A DNA stretch of 64,000 nucleotides from Anisakis pegreffii (taxonomy: Eukaryota; Nematoda; Chromadorea; Rhabditida; Anisakidae). Shown one piece after another: positions 22,901-34,857 of the stretch. The position numbers and the translations under genes are program-made. The notes beneath the pieces are model-generated. The model saw nothing but the letters and a program-made list of their open reading frames with translations. It was not told the origin of the DNA and searched no databases. How positions within the stretch are numbered: the stretch's first letter is position 1; each line of letters starts with the position of its first letter. Location: assembly GCA_035041965.1 (NCBI GenBank), contig JAPYMA010001442.1:21543-85542 (forward strand). Direction: 5' to 3'.

Positions 22901-25900
22901 GATCTGCGACAGTGTGATTAGCCAGTTCAGACTTGATAATTGAAAGCCATTCTTTCAAGTGGAATTACAGTTGGATATAAAGTTGATTGTGCTTACAATT
23001 AGGAAAAAAACTGCAACTTTCAAAGGTTTTCTGACGATTGATCAGAGTGTACTCGCCAAATGCATTGGGGGGAATGATAATGATAGAACAGTAATGAACA
23101 CGTCTGTCGTCGTTTTTTTCGTTGTTGAGATGAATGACAAGAATGATATGTTGTGCATTCTGATGGTTTGTGATGATCAGTCAAGTTGGTAAACGTAACG
23201 ATCTGATGTTCTAAATAGATTGTAATTTGAGAACATTTTTCATCGAGGGATCTTTTTGTGAGCTCAATTTGAGGATCAGTTGGCACTCTTTTAGTTTTCA
23301 TACACCAATTCGTAAACGAAGCATAATATTTTGTTGTTCAAACGATTCAATGCGCATATTCTGTCATTGAAGGAATTTTTATTGAACGTTCATTTGAAAG
23401 CAGTTCCAGTTGAAATGTTTGAATGCTTTGACGTGATCAATAAGGGCAAAATGCATAACGTAATCTTAAATACTTGTTGAACTTGTAAAATCAGTTTATC
23501 AAAATAATTGAGAAAATTTTCACTGTTTTACGTCATATTTTATTAATACCGGTTTAGAATACTCGAAATAGTTCGTTTTCACATTCAGTCAATGAAACAT
23601 CGAATTCCATCAGTACCAAAATAGCAATCTTATTGAAATGATCTATGTTGATGAGCATGTCGAATGGTGAAAAGTAAGTGTGTAACACTGAATAAATTTC
23701 CTCTCGCGATAGCATCTGTCTTCAGTTCAAGCCGATTGAGCGAATCGATTTGTGACTGGCGTTGTTGATAGCGCTAACGGTTCACCACCTCGCTTTTTCG
23801 GATACTTTATGAAAAGTGCCGCATTCGGTAGTTTAGTGGCCTGAACGATTGATCACTTCATTGAACATCTGAATATTCACTTCATGAAAGCACTCCATGA
23901 ACAATTTCTTAGATATTTGTATTAATACTTTCTGATTATGTCGTTTGAAATATAAACGTCAGTGAAAGATCGCGAAAAATACAATAAAGGTGAGTTGTGT
24001 AAACTGCTTTAGTGATGTGCCAAATGAGCACTGATCAAATCGTACAAACAACTCAATTTCATACCAAAAAAACAGAAAAACTGTGGTAAAAAATTCTTAG
24101 AAATAACGTACTGGATGAACATCAAAGGAGGATAAATAAATATCGATCGGTAGTGCATCATCTTCATAAACTCGTAACTTCTCTGCGATCGATTTAATCA
24201 CTCCGCATGGCAGTACCACTCGAACGCGCTGAAACTGATTCTAACGATTCACCTCAAGGATCGATGAAAGCTGCTTTGAAAATTGAACGGATGAATGAAA
24301 TATTGCAGCCATTACAGCTGTTCTCATCGTATCACTTCCTTATGACGGATTAGCCCAACACACTCCACATTTATTTGATTTAGTCACACTTTTGGATTGC
24401 CTCTCAATATGTGACAATTTCGAATGGAAGCGATTGAATACATTCTTTCTGTTCTGTATAAATGTCTCAGCCAGATCAGCTTCACAAAAACATTACGTTG
24501 CCTTCTTGAGCAGATTTTGAAATTACTCCACAATATCGCAATAACGAGAAAGTTTGAATAATACGTACTTTTGTTAATGAATCCGAAATTCTCTTGCTTG
24601 ATTCCTGCTTAGTATCCGCATTAATGTTGGCTGATATAGAGTGCGAGCAACAGCTTCTGAGTTCCTGAAAATTGATGTTAACAACAAGGTGATCGATATT
24701 GATGGCTCGTTAAGGTGTTCGCACTGGCAATTGAAACTTTATATTGAAATGAAATTAGATCTTCTGAAGATCGAATGAATTACATGGATACTTGGCTTGA
24801 AAACGTTTCAAGATGTTTCATTCATTCAAGATATGGCTGCAAGCGACGACAAAGTATTGGTTCATGTAATGACATAGACAATTTATTTGATACCTTATAC
24901 TGCTTCGCACGATAACTCTTTACTGACTTTCTTTGTTCACCCTGGTGAGAAGGATTGCAGCTCATGGATGCTGAGTTAGTTTGTGTGGCTTCAGAAGTAT
25001 CGACGCCTCTCGATCCAGTTTTGAAATCCATCGATTTTACTGCCGGCCTGAATAAAGTATTCTTTCAGCTGATCTGATCAACGAATGCAATCACACTCAA
25101 AAAATAACACTTAAATCCCATCTCACCACACTCGTTCTCTGCAGCTAACTTACGGCTTAAATTTGCAAACAGTTGCTAAATTTTGACATCGGCTGAATGA
25201 GGGAAGGGCAAATTATGACTTTAGACACTCCATGATCATCGAATTCTAGAACATTTTCTGGATTCGAGTGTGAACTTGAGCTGTGAATGTGGTCCATCAG
25301 GACGATGCCGTTTTCCCAATATCGCAAAGATATGAGCTGCCAAATGCCGAGAAGTTATCGTGACGAGAAGCTTAATCATTTTCAGCAAAATAAATTATTT
25401 TGAAATCTAAAAATTGGGCATTTCTGAAGTGAAATTTACTGCTTCGGTCTCGATTGTTTAGTTCGCGATTTTGTTGACTTCTCTGAGGGATTTAACGAAA
25501 TTATTTTCTGCTGCTTTCTTGAAGATTGATCACCGAGCTTTCTGCTTTTACCCGGTATATGAATACTGCTGAAGAATCATTCTCATCTTAGAAATGCAGT
25601 GGTCTTTGTATTATCTTGATTAGTTACTCAAGAGATAACACGAAAGTGATTAATGCTTTAATTGAAACCTTCTCTTGGCTGTCTTCAAACGATTCATCTT
25701 CGTTTGCATGGCTGAATGGTTCTTATTTGCAGTGTTCTTCTCATTTTTTTTGTCTTTAATCTGAGGCTTTTTCAGAGCGATTGCTGAAATAACTCAGAAT
25801 GCATTCATCTCAAAAAATATATATTACAAGTCAGCAAATCTGAGAAAACATCAAATAATCCATTATACACTGGAAAATGAAATCTCATATGACAGAAGTT

Positions 25901-28900
25901 ACGATGCCTTTTGCTGCACTTCTTGTTGTGACCATTATTGTTGATTTAGTTGTTTCCACAGCCCTCTGAAATGCCATTCATCTGAGTCAGTGTATTCAAC
26001 TAGATAACGCCGCTCACAGGTGGGTGGAAACGTTATGTGGAGGGGTAAATTTGGAGAAATTAACACAACTTCATTGTGTACGTCTTGGAAGCAGATTTTG
26101 AAGAAGGCACCTGGAAGAAAACGCGATCTCACTCCAGTTGAGCGATTACTTGGAAAAGCTGATAGCTATAGGTGCAAACCATATTGAATCGAAAAATTAA
26201 TTTTAAGTGATGTTCTTATGGACCACTTCTGCACTAGTATCATTTTGTATTAATGATCATGACAAAGGAATACCAAAAATATCATTTACTGGAATTTAAC
26301 TGCAAAACAGGAGCTCAAATTCAATCTTTTTTATTGTTCCCATTGCAGTACCAATAAAAACCTCACGCTCACTCCAAAAGCAACCGGTCACTGTCTCACA
26401 AGTCGATAAAAATGATGATTAAAATTTCATTTAATTCAACACAGCGTTCGCATCTATTTTCATTTTGTGTTGTTACAAAACCTAACTTTGCATTCAAATT
26501 TATGTGCAGTATGCCATACAAATTTTGTCAATCATCGATATTATTTTTCAAAGTATTCGTAATTCTTTCATTTTTAATTAATCCATCGAGTATTCTGCCT
26601 CAGTGCACTCACTCAACATTTCGAATAATAATCTTAATATATCTTCAGATATCTTGTATAGTAGATCACTTTCACGAAAAGCAATTCAAAAGCTCTTCGT
26701 CATACATGAAACCATATGTCATTATTACTCTCAATCAGTATTACGTCGAATGGAATCATTTCTCATAAAAGTAGAACACCGATTGACTTGTATTACGTCG
26801 TTAACATTGGGAGCACCAGACAATTATCAGTACCTATGGGAGCACAATTATCAGTACCTATGGGAACAATTATCAGTACCTATGGGATACCTATGGGAGC
26901 ACCAGACAATTATCAGTGAGTCTAACTGAATGCACCAGATAATCTCTCACCACTGGCACGCTCTCCACCAGGTTCTAAATCTTGAGTACCACCGCACAAA
27001 TGCGTGACACTAATGCCTGTTCCTTATACCACTTCTGCACTAGTATTTTTCTGGCAATGATGCTGATCTTAAGTTCTCACATCATTATTTATAGCTTATC
27101 GCACTAAAACCTTGGCTTTTTCTCTCACTTCTTAACATTTCTTATTGCTTTCTTATGTCAATCGATCCGATTTGTTCAAAGTTCAAGCTAACTCTTCTCT
27201 AATTCCAAATATCAGATAAAGGTTTGACCGCAAAGCAGCGCATTAATTCGATCAATAAACCATCGCACACCCGACCGTATCATGCACGAGTTCACATTAT
27301 ACAAATCCACCTATTTGAAGAAGCAATCTCATCGCAACGAAAAAATAATCATTCACAAAGAGGTCGATCAAAGATTCGGATAGATGATCACTTGACAAAG
27401 AACTGAATAAGCCCTCACTGAATCAAACGAATCTTCCCAATGCCATGATTTCATATTCTGCATGAATGTTTTCTCCTGTTTGCTGCACGTAACATTCGAT
27501 TGCTGTGAACGAAGTCTTGAAGGTGCTCTTGAATGTGCACGTCTCAAAGGATGGAAGATACTCGAACCTTTCAGCGATAAAGGCCGCCATTCTTATTCAA
27601 CGATGGTATCGACGGTGCTTGGCTCGATTGGAGGCGAGACGACGTGCTACGTGGAGCATATTTACGGCATTAGAGTATTCGGGAGAACAGGATCAGTTGA
27701 AGGTTCGATCCAATTGTTGGAATCTCAAATATTCCTCAACTATCCACTTCTTTTAGTTGTATAATTTTTTCAGCGATATTATGCGAGCAATGGCCGACTC
27801 AGAAAATGCTGGTGTCAACAGTGGTGCACCGTCACTTTCTCAAGGTTTGTTGTGTCTTATTCGTATTTCCTATTTTGATTATTCTTTCGCTCTATCCGAA
27901 CCGAAATCCGAAACCAATTATTGCTGAAAAAGATCGCATTCAGTTGCGCGCATGTACATCAACGATTAGAATCGGTCAAAGTATGAGATTGTAGCTTGCA
28001 TAATTCGATCATGTACTCGTTGCTAGTGGGTACGGTATTCATAGCAGCTGATTGCTTCCGGTTTCGTATTTGAATGCGGAACTTAATTGGAAAGAATTTG
28101 ATTTCCATGAATGCAAATAAAAGATAACAAAAAGTAGCTCAGGGGATACGAAGTGATTCTGTGAAATATCAGTGTTATTTCGGTTCGTCCTAAGTAAAGA
28201 AAAGAAAGAGAAAAAAAAGAAAAAGAGAAAAATATTAAAAGCAATCTCAAATTCTCTCAGTTATTCCATTCAATTGTGGCTATCGAATAAATCCTTTTAT
28301 TGCGATGCCACACAACAAAAGCAACTTTTGATCTGATGAACTGCTTCTTCTTTTTTTCAGCACTAGCACCATATACGTCCTGTCAACGTAAGTCAGGCAT
28401 GACATTGATTGCTCATTTTTGTTGCGACCGCACTATTCTTACTTTTGCCACGCTTGAATTGCTAGGTGCTTTGCACTCTCGAGCTTCAATGAGACAAACA
28501 CACTTCATAGCAATAATGACGATCAATTGAAAGTAAATAATGAGGATCAATTCCCCCATGTGAGTAATGAGGGAATTGATCCTCATTATTTACTTCCGTT
28601 AGCAGAAAAGCAATCTAAATCCAAACGCACTCATCGACGAAAGATGAAATCAGTTCATTATGCAATTTTCTGCATGATTTCAAGATTGGAATTTGCATTT
28701 TCCAGAAGATTGCTTGCATGTGCGTCAAAATAACGAGATCAAATTGTTTTTCATGGCTTGCATTGCTTCTGAAGCAGTCAATATTATCTGCGTTGAGATC
28801 TGCATGAGAGGAACATTTCAGCTAACGATCAAGAGCTGGACTACAAATTAGCTGAAGCGACAAAACCCGAACTATTCAAGGTCGATAAATCCTATAAAGG

Positions 28901-31900
28901 ACCGGTGATTAAGCTCCCACTGAAGAAAGCGCATGTTGATAACATGATTGATGCCTTCAAACAAAATAAGGTTCATAGCATTTTTCTTTGTGTTTCGATT
29001 AGTGTTTTTGTTTCTATCACCAACTTGGACGCAATGAGAGCGGCATCAGTCTTATCTATTATACGCTACAAAAGGAGAAACAGAATTGAGCAGAGAACTG
29101 ATGTAATACATCTAATCGAACCTAATTGATGCAAATCACATTCATCACAAACTATTGTAATTGCAACTTCACTGTTTAGCAGTCATGATTAAATTTGTGT
29201 TTTGAAGACGATTCATGTGCGTTATTTGCTCATGATACTTCACGAAGCGAGACGAATATTCAAAGCGATGCCGTCGGTTGTGCATTTGTCCACGTCACTC
29301 TCGAAACAAGTCACAGTATGCGGCGATCTACACGGAAAATTCGATGATCTATCAATTATCTTATACAAAGTAACTATTCCTTTAGACTACTTCATCGAGT
29401 ACATATGATTTTGCGATTCCCATAGTAAACATCTTGCTAAGATAACGAACCATCTCACAGTCTGTTTTCAATGAGAAAATGAATGCTAAAGCTTGATCTT
29501 GTGCAGAATGGATATCCATCAGTTGATAATCCATACGTGTTCAATGGTGATTTTGTGGATCGAGGCTCACAAAGTATCGAGGTTTTTGTGGTTTTGTGTG
29601 CTCTCGTCGTCCTCAATCCGTCCTCAGTGGTATTGAATCGTGGTAATCATGAAGATCACATCATGAACCTACGGTATGGATTCGTTAAAGAGCTCATGAC
29701 CAAATACAAGGTAATATGAAGTTTCTGATTTGTTATTAATCATCCGCATTCCTTCTTCTCAAAAAGACAACTTACTGTGCTCGTTGCACTGATCAAACAT
29801 TGATTTTTTGTTATTCCAATTGCAATGATTGAATGTGTTGGAAGCGGTATGCGTACAGCGCTTGATAGCTGTGATTTGCAGGATGCAGCGACTCCAATTG
29901 TACGTTTGCTGGAAGATATCTTCTCATGGTTACCACTTGCAACGATTATCGATAACGATATATTTGTGACACACGGCGGTGTTTCTGATAAAACCGATCT
30001 GAATCAAATACGAAGATTCCCTCGACACAAAGTGAGTAAGCAGCAAATGCGCTCGAATTTCCAATTTTTCAGTTCAAATGAGAACAAATGAGAACCAGGG
30101 CGAGCGATTTTTTTTCAGTTTATTCAATTCTGATTTCAAGAACGGAGAGAGAATTACGTGTGCAATGCACTTTTGCAATCAACTGATTCTCAGATATCGA
30201 AAGGATTCACTTCGGATGTGACAATGGCTAATCAAATTACTCTTTACTGTATTTGTACGCTGAATCGTACTCATTGCAGTATTTATCAATTATGAGACCA
30301 CCACTTGTGCACCGCAGAGACGGTAAGAAAAGTGTTGATGTGAACGAGTGGAAACTTCTGTTGGATTTGTTGTGGAGTGATCCGAAGCAGCAGCCAGGGT
30401 GTTGGCCGAACGTCTTCCGAGGAGGTGGCTCGTACTTTGGACCGGATGTCAGTCGACGATTTTTGGAAAAGTAATTGAACTCTTCCATCCCAATTAATGA
30501 TGAAACTCGAGCAAGAATTATCAGCAGCCTTAGTTGGATGCTCAGTCTTATTACTGATCCTGACTTAGATTCTGAATAATCCAGACACATCATTTAATAC
30601 GTGAATGTTAATTCAACCTTGAGAAAATATCTGATACCGAGCAAGAATTATCAGCGAAGACGGTAAGAAATGTGTTAATGAAGTCTTCGATGATGGCTGT
30701 GAATCTAATGATGGACTCGCTTTTCAGGAATCATCTCAGATTGCTGGTCCGCTCGCACGAATGTAAGTATGAAGGCTATGAGTTCACACATCACCAACGT
30801 GTACTCACCGTATTCTCGGCATCAAACTACTATGAACTCGGCAGCAATCGTGGTGCTTACGTCAAGTTCTTGGGCCCTAAGCGTGAACCACACTTCGTAC
30901 AATATATGGCAACAAAAGTGCATCGTAAAGTGACGGTCAGGGAGAGGTAAGTCGAATGCGGTCTCAACTCTTGAATTGACGAATCCTATTTTGTGGTGGA
31001 GTACGGATACGGAGACGGTCTACTCTTTTCAACATTAACAGTCGAAGTCTTCTACCTCTCGACAGACAATTGTCTCTTTTTTATGGTGCTGAAATTTTTC
31101 TAATACTATTTAAATATCAGCTATCACCATTTGATCATTTCTTCGTGACAGTTGATCAATCGCTGGCATATGAAACTGATGGAGGGGTGTTTTTTCAAAA
31201 ATATTTTTTTGCGTTGAATAACTTTGTTTCTTAGATTAAGCATTGTTGAGCAATCTGCAATAAGGGATTTACGCGAAAAAGTTGGTGCTTTCAATACGCA
31301 ACTTCAAGAGGAATATACCAAACTGGATCCGAATCGAACAGGTTATATTTCGTATCCTACATAACAATTCTGTTGACGTTGCCTAGTTGGTCAGTGAAAG
31401 TAATAGCAGTTTCGAGTTTGTTTAAACTGATCAGCGTTAATGCTCTATCAATCGGTAATTGTAGGAAAGATCTCAGTGCACAAATGGTGTGAATGTGCTG
31501 AGCGCGTGACAAAACTGAATTTACCCTGGCATGCACTCGCCAATCGTTTGGTGACTCTATCGAATGATGGTACTCATGTTCTCTATCTTGAAAATCCGCC
31601 TCAAGCTTGCTTCACCAAGGGAACTAGGAAGAGTGGAAAGGCTAGTTTGCCGTTCGGCTTAATTTGTTTTGTTCTCAGTAGAGATTGTTTTTTTGGTATA
31701 ATTTAACAATATCATTGGTGAATGCAATAAACATGCACAATCTTTTTTTTTTGTTTTTTTTAAAACCTTTTACTAACAAAATTCTTACTTCAGGAAAATG
31801 CAGACGTGGTTGAAACTCTGTACAGACACAAAAGCACATTGGAAACTTTATTCAGATTTATGGATAAGGTATTATTGATGATATTATGAATCCAGAACAA

Positions 31901-32212
31901 GCACAATAGATGTTTTCGGGCGATCTTCAAACCATTTTATTCTCAGCAAAACAAATTTCTAAAGCTAGTTCTTATTTTTAGTAAAAATGATATTCCAGTG
32001 TTGACCTGAACGATTACTTGCAGGATAATTCCGGTCTGGTTTCAATGGACGAATTCTTGGAAGCTTGCAAAGTGTTAGGTCAATATACAAGAACGCATTT
32101 ATCGGCCTCGTATTTGGAAGAAATCGCAGAGAGCATCGACTTCAACAAGGATGGCTTTATTGACCTGAATGAACTATTGGAGGCGTTCCGTTTGGTCGAC
32201 AAAAACAAATGA
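19964..32212 (+). CDS. pef-1: PPEF/RdgC-type Ca2+-regulated Ser/Thr phosphatase
   Basis: PPEF/RdgC phosphatases act in sensory neurons (fly RdgC dephosphorylates rhodopsin) and respond to Ca2+ through calmodulin at an IQ motif and through EF-hands. Thirteen exons fit in phase, about 761 residues: 19964-20411, 27575-27702, 27757-27844, 28822-28970, 29208-29369, 29507-29710, 29882-30031, 30280-30470, 30728-30946, 31235-31341, 31465-31640, 31794-31868 and 32024-32212. Exon 1 begins MGCGNSS, a myristoylation plus palmitoylation signal like vertebrate MGCSSS. It carries an unusually long Asn/Ser/His-rich insert and ends [13 protein letters not shown], like the human RRSDTSLRAAL. The IQ segment is [10 protein letters not shown]. 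Catalytic motifs are all present: GDLHGK, GDFVDRG, RGNHED, THGG, VRSHE and FSASNYY. The two C-terminal EF loops, [12 protein letters not shown] and [12 protein letters not shown], are canonical. The donor after exon 11 is GC (31641-31642), the best in-phase site. Exon 1 could instead end at 20378 in the same phase. Confidence 0.94.
20412..23726. repeat. PPEF intron 1, left part, with dispersed repeats
   Basis: Three copies of a 19-base unit (CTTATCGCTGTTCATTCCA) start at 21278, 21297 and 21316. A segment of about 70 bases at 21483-21553 recurs at 22318-22395 (shared AAATTTCTGCTTTCGCTTCA). A shorter one at about 22252 recurs at about 22653 (AAAGAAAGTTC, AAGAGAAGTTTTTTT). No exon is supported. 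Confidence 0.7.
23727..25935 (-). CDS. Basic protein nested antisense in PPEF intron 1
   Basis: I do not recognise this protein. Exons in phase, 5' to 3': 25908-25935, 25669-25783, 25479-25568 (or read on to a stop at 25436), 24894-25047, 24569-24664, 24364-24453, 24112-24228 and 23727-23840, about 237-267 residues. It opens MVTTRSAAK and is rich in Lys, Arg and Ser through the first six exons, suggesting a nuclear or nucleic-acid-binding protein. The last two exons look folded ([30 protein letters not shown], then [12 protein letters not shown]) and end [12 protein letters not shown]. The last five exons all agree in phase with good sites, which is hard to get by chance. The exon 1 donor would be GC (AAG|GCATCG) and is less sure. 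The third exon may be an alternative last exon or be skipped, since exon 2 joins either partner in frame. Confidence 0.6.
25936..27574. repeat. PPEF intron 1, right part, with minisatellite
   Basis: At 26810-26920 the phrase ACAATTATCAGTACCTATGGG is repeated four to five times with small changes, flanked by GGGAGCACCAGA on both sides. CCACTTCTGCACTAGTAT occurs at about 26222 and again at about 27031. A minus-strand ORF at 25935-26117 is open for about 60 codons upstream of the nested gene. It is unassigned. Confidence 0.6.
28531..28595. repeat. Perfect 25-base inverted repeat
   Basis: Arms 28531-28555 and 28571-28595 are exact reverse complements around a 15-base loop, inside the PPEF intron between exons 3 and 4. 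The arm begins AAGTAAATAATGAGG. Confidence 0.95.
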
Positions 32213-34857
32213 ATGATTTACGCTGAATAAGGAAGACTGAGAACATGAGTGAAATGATGATAAAATGAATGTTTTGTATAGATACACTGCTTCTTCAAGA
32301 CTGTTTTAAAATACTGATCGTTCAGATGGATCGATGCAATTGCATGATTTCTTACAATCAATTGAACATGTTTGTTTCGTTTATCGACATCAAAGGTTCA
32401 CTCGAAAAGAGAGCGCCTCAATCCATATTTTAATAAGGGAATCGGAAAAGGCTTTTGCAGTGCTCGATGCATCTCAACAAAGTCCTCATCAGAGCTGGTC
32501 GTTGACTTCAGTTGATCGTTTCTCTTGATTGCTGTAATATCTATTATTATACCTCTATGATAATAAATTCATAATTGTCAGCTATTAATCGTTGCAACAA
32601 GCATTGACTAATGACAGCAAATTGCGCACTTTCGTGCATGGTTTTAAAGCAGTTCATTTTATGTATGAAAGTCGCAAAGTTCCACATACACAGTGCTCAT
32701 CCAATTATCTGTTCATTCCGTGCTAATGCTGTAGTGTTCGGTGAACAAATATCTTCCGAACAACCAAATGCTAAAGTACATACAGTGCTCTGCAATGAAC
32801 TGAATGTATTTGTGTGCGCCTTCAGTTTTTTTCTATTATTATGCATCTCAGCGAACTCAATGCATACTAATACATACAGCGCTGTACAAGCGAGATGCAT
32901 ATTAATGCATCGCACTTCAACAGTGCTCTACGCCTACCTCAAACTCGGGTAATTGAACTAAATGCTGAAGCACATAAAGTGTTCTGCAATGAACTGAATG
33001 CATCTGTGTGATTTCAATTCTTTTCCATTAATATGCATCTCAGCGAACTGAATGCATATACTCAATGCATACTAATACATCCTCGAACCCTAGTGGATCT
33101 TTGAGTTAAGACTACCGGGACGAAGACCTTCCCCCACTACTATTCAAAGTTTTAATATTAGGCCCCCACCTGAAACGGCTGTTTAGATGTAAGCAAAAAT
33201 AGATTCGAAAATTTTTCGAAATTTTCAAAATTTCAAACCCTCATAACTTCGCCTAGGCTATATATCGAGAAGTGTACTTTTAACTGCTTATACTACTAGG
33301 TCCTCCCTTCACTTCTAGCCGCTAAAAGCACGGGTTCACGTTCCAAGCTGATTCCGAAAAAATCCACAGGTAGCATCTGAGATCAAGTACCTCGTTGCTG
33401 TCGGAGATTATGAGATTAAACCGGAGTAGCTATGAGATTCAATCAAATAATGACCGAAAGATAAGTAGACAAATAGGTAGCGGTTCGCTGCATTACTATG
33501 AATGATATACTTCGTTACTACTCACTGAAATATAGCCACATGCTTAGCCATGCACGTAGATAAATCTTAGGCAGACTTTGGGTATATGGGTATTGCCAGT
33601 CATGTATGTAGGTAACTGAAGAGTCTTCAATGCACTCTATGTTTGGGACTATGCATCATTGTGCTCAAAAATGTCGATTTTGCTCGTTGAGTTCTAAATT
33701 TGTCAATTTACTCTTGGAATTCACATGGTTAAGTGCATTAGATGATGACAGATGCATGCATGAGTCATATGAATTCAGTGGGTATGTATGGAAGTGGTAC
33801 CATAGTGATGCGATGCCATATCATTGCAATCAATAAGCTGTCGTCTCAACTCATTTGGAGCTTTTCAATGAAACGCTAACGATGTCAACGCAAGAGCCCA
33901 AACCTTCTCAAATTCAACACACATATTCGTGTGTCTAATATATCTGACATGGTTCGTCAGTATCATGTATAATGCCGTCAATGATGGAAGTGGATAAAGA
34001 GAAAATTGCAGATAAACTTACGCAACGTCCATCAATCATCTTCATTTAGAATCAACATTTGCTTCAATAAGATTTTTCTTTGGTTTTATTGATATTTTCT
34101 CACTGCTTCATTATTCGTTCTGAGTCATTGGTAAATTTCCTCCTCTCAAATTTCCTCGTTTATTCTCATCCTGTGTTCACGTTCCATTCGTGAAAGTACA
34201 AACGAACGCGATTCGATGAGAACGATTATAAAATTGATTCCCATAATGACATTTTACTGTCACTCTGAAATATTCGAAGGATTCCGATCGAAAAATATCG
34301 AATTTCTATTCACCTCACCGCGAAACTGGATCACATAAACTGAGAGAGCAGTCTTGACCCGTCGCTGATCTAACGTTGATCTGACTGAAGAATTTCAAGT
34401 ACATTTGCAAAAATAGATCGCAGCTCAAGTTTGTTGTATTATTCAAACTTGGGTAGCGGTATATCTAGTTTTTTAATGTATTTTGTTGAAGAAAAATGTG
34501 CCGCACATCAGCGATTGACGTTGTCGAGACGTTATCATTATGTCAAATTAATCTTTTCATTGAATTTGATTCCTGCATTCAGCTGACTAATCTTCAACAG
34601 GTTTTCAAAATCATCACTGTTGCCATGGTTCCTACCAGACGAAATGAAATGAATCATCTTTCGAATGATTCATTCGTCTGCGTTTGTTATTTTGAATACC
34701 TTTAGAGCCGTTCGAGGAATATGTGTCATGCATTAATAGTGTGACCTGTCAGGGTGTGCATGTTGCCATGTTGTTCGCATTCTTAGTTTGTTATCCTCAG
34801 CGCCATAGGATACCCTTTCATATTCTCATTTTTTACTTTTAATCAGCCTTCCATTAG
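32213..34857. repeat. Intergenic with a 110-base direct repeat
   Basis: About 32766-32873 and 32960-33080 are direct copies (shared CTGCAATGAACTGAATG, then ATGCATCTCAGCGAACT and CATACTAATACAT). 33090-33560 has a distinct composition with a TTTTTCGAAATTTTCAAAATTTC tract and may be a transposon remnant, but no ends were identified. A hairpin at 34636-34680 has arms reading CAGACGAA...ATGAATCAT. ORFs here (32334, 33630, 34496) show no motif. Confidence 0.55.

Noticed and set aside
24207..24353. Plus-strand ORF opening [12 protein letters not shown]
   Set aside because: It lies antisense to the minus-strand exon 24112-24228 of the nested gene, whose neighbouring exons agree in phase. The plus-strand reading has no partner exons.
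31600..31640. Alternative PPEF exon 11 end at CAA|GCTTGC
   Set aside because: It would give a length closer to human, but it also needs a GC donor and has a poor consensus. The in-phase AAG|GCTAGT site is stronger.
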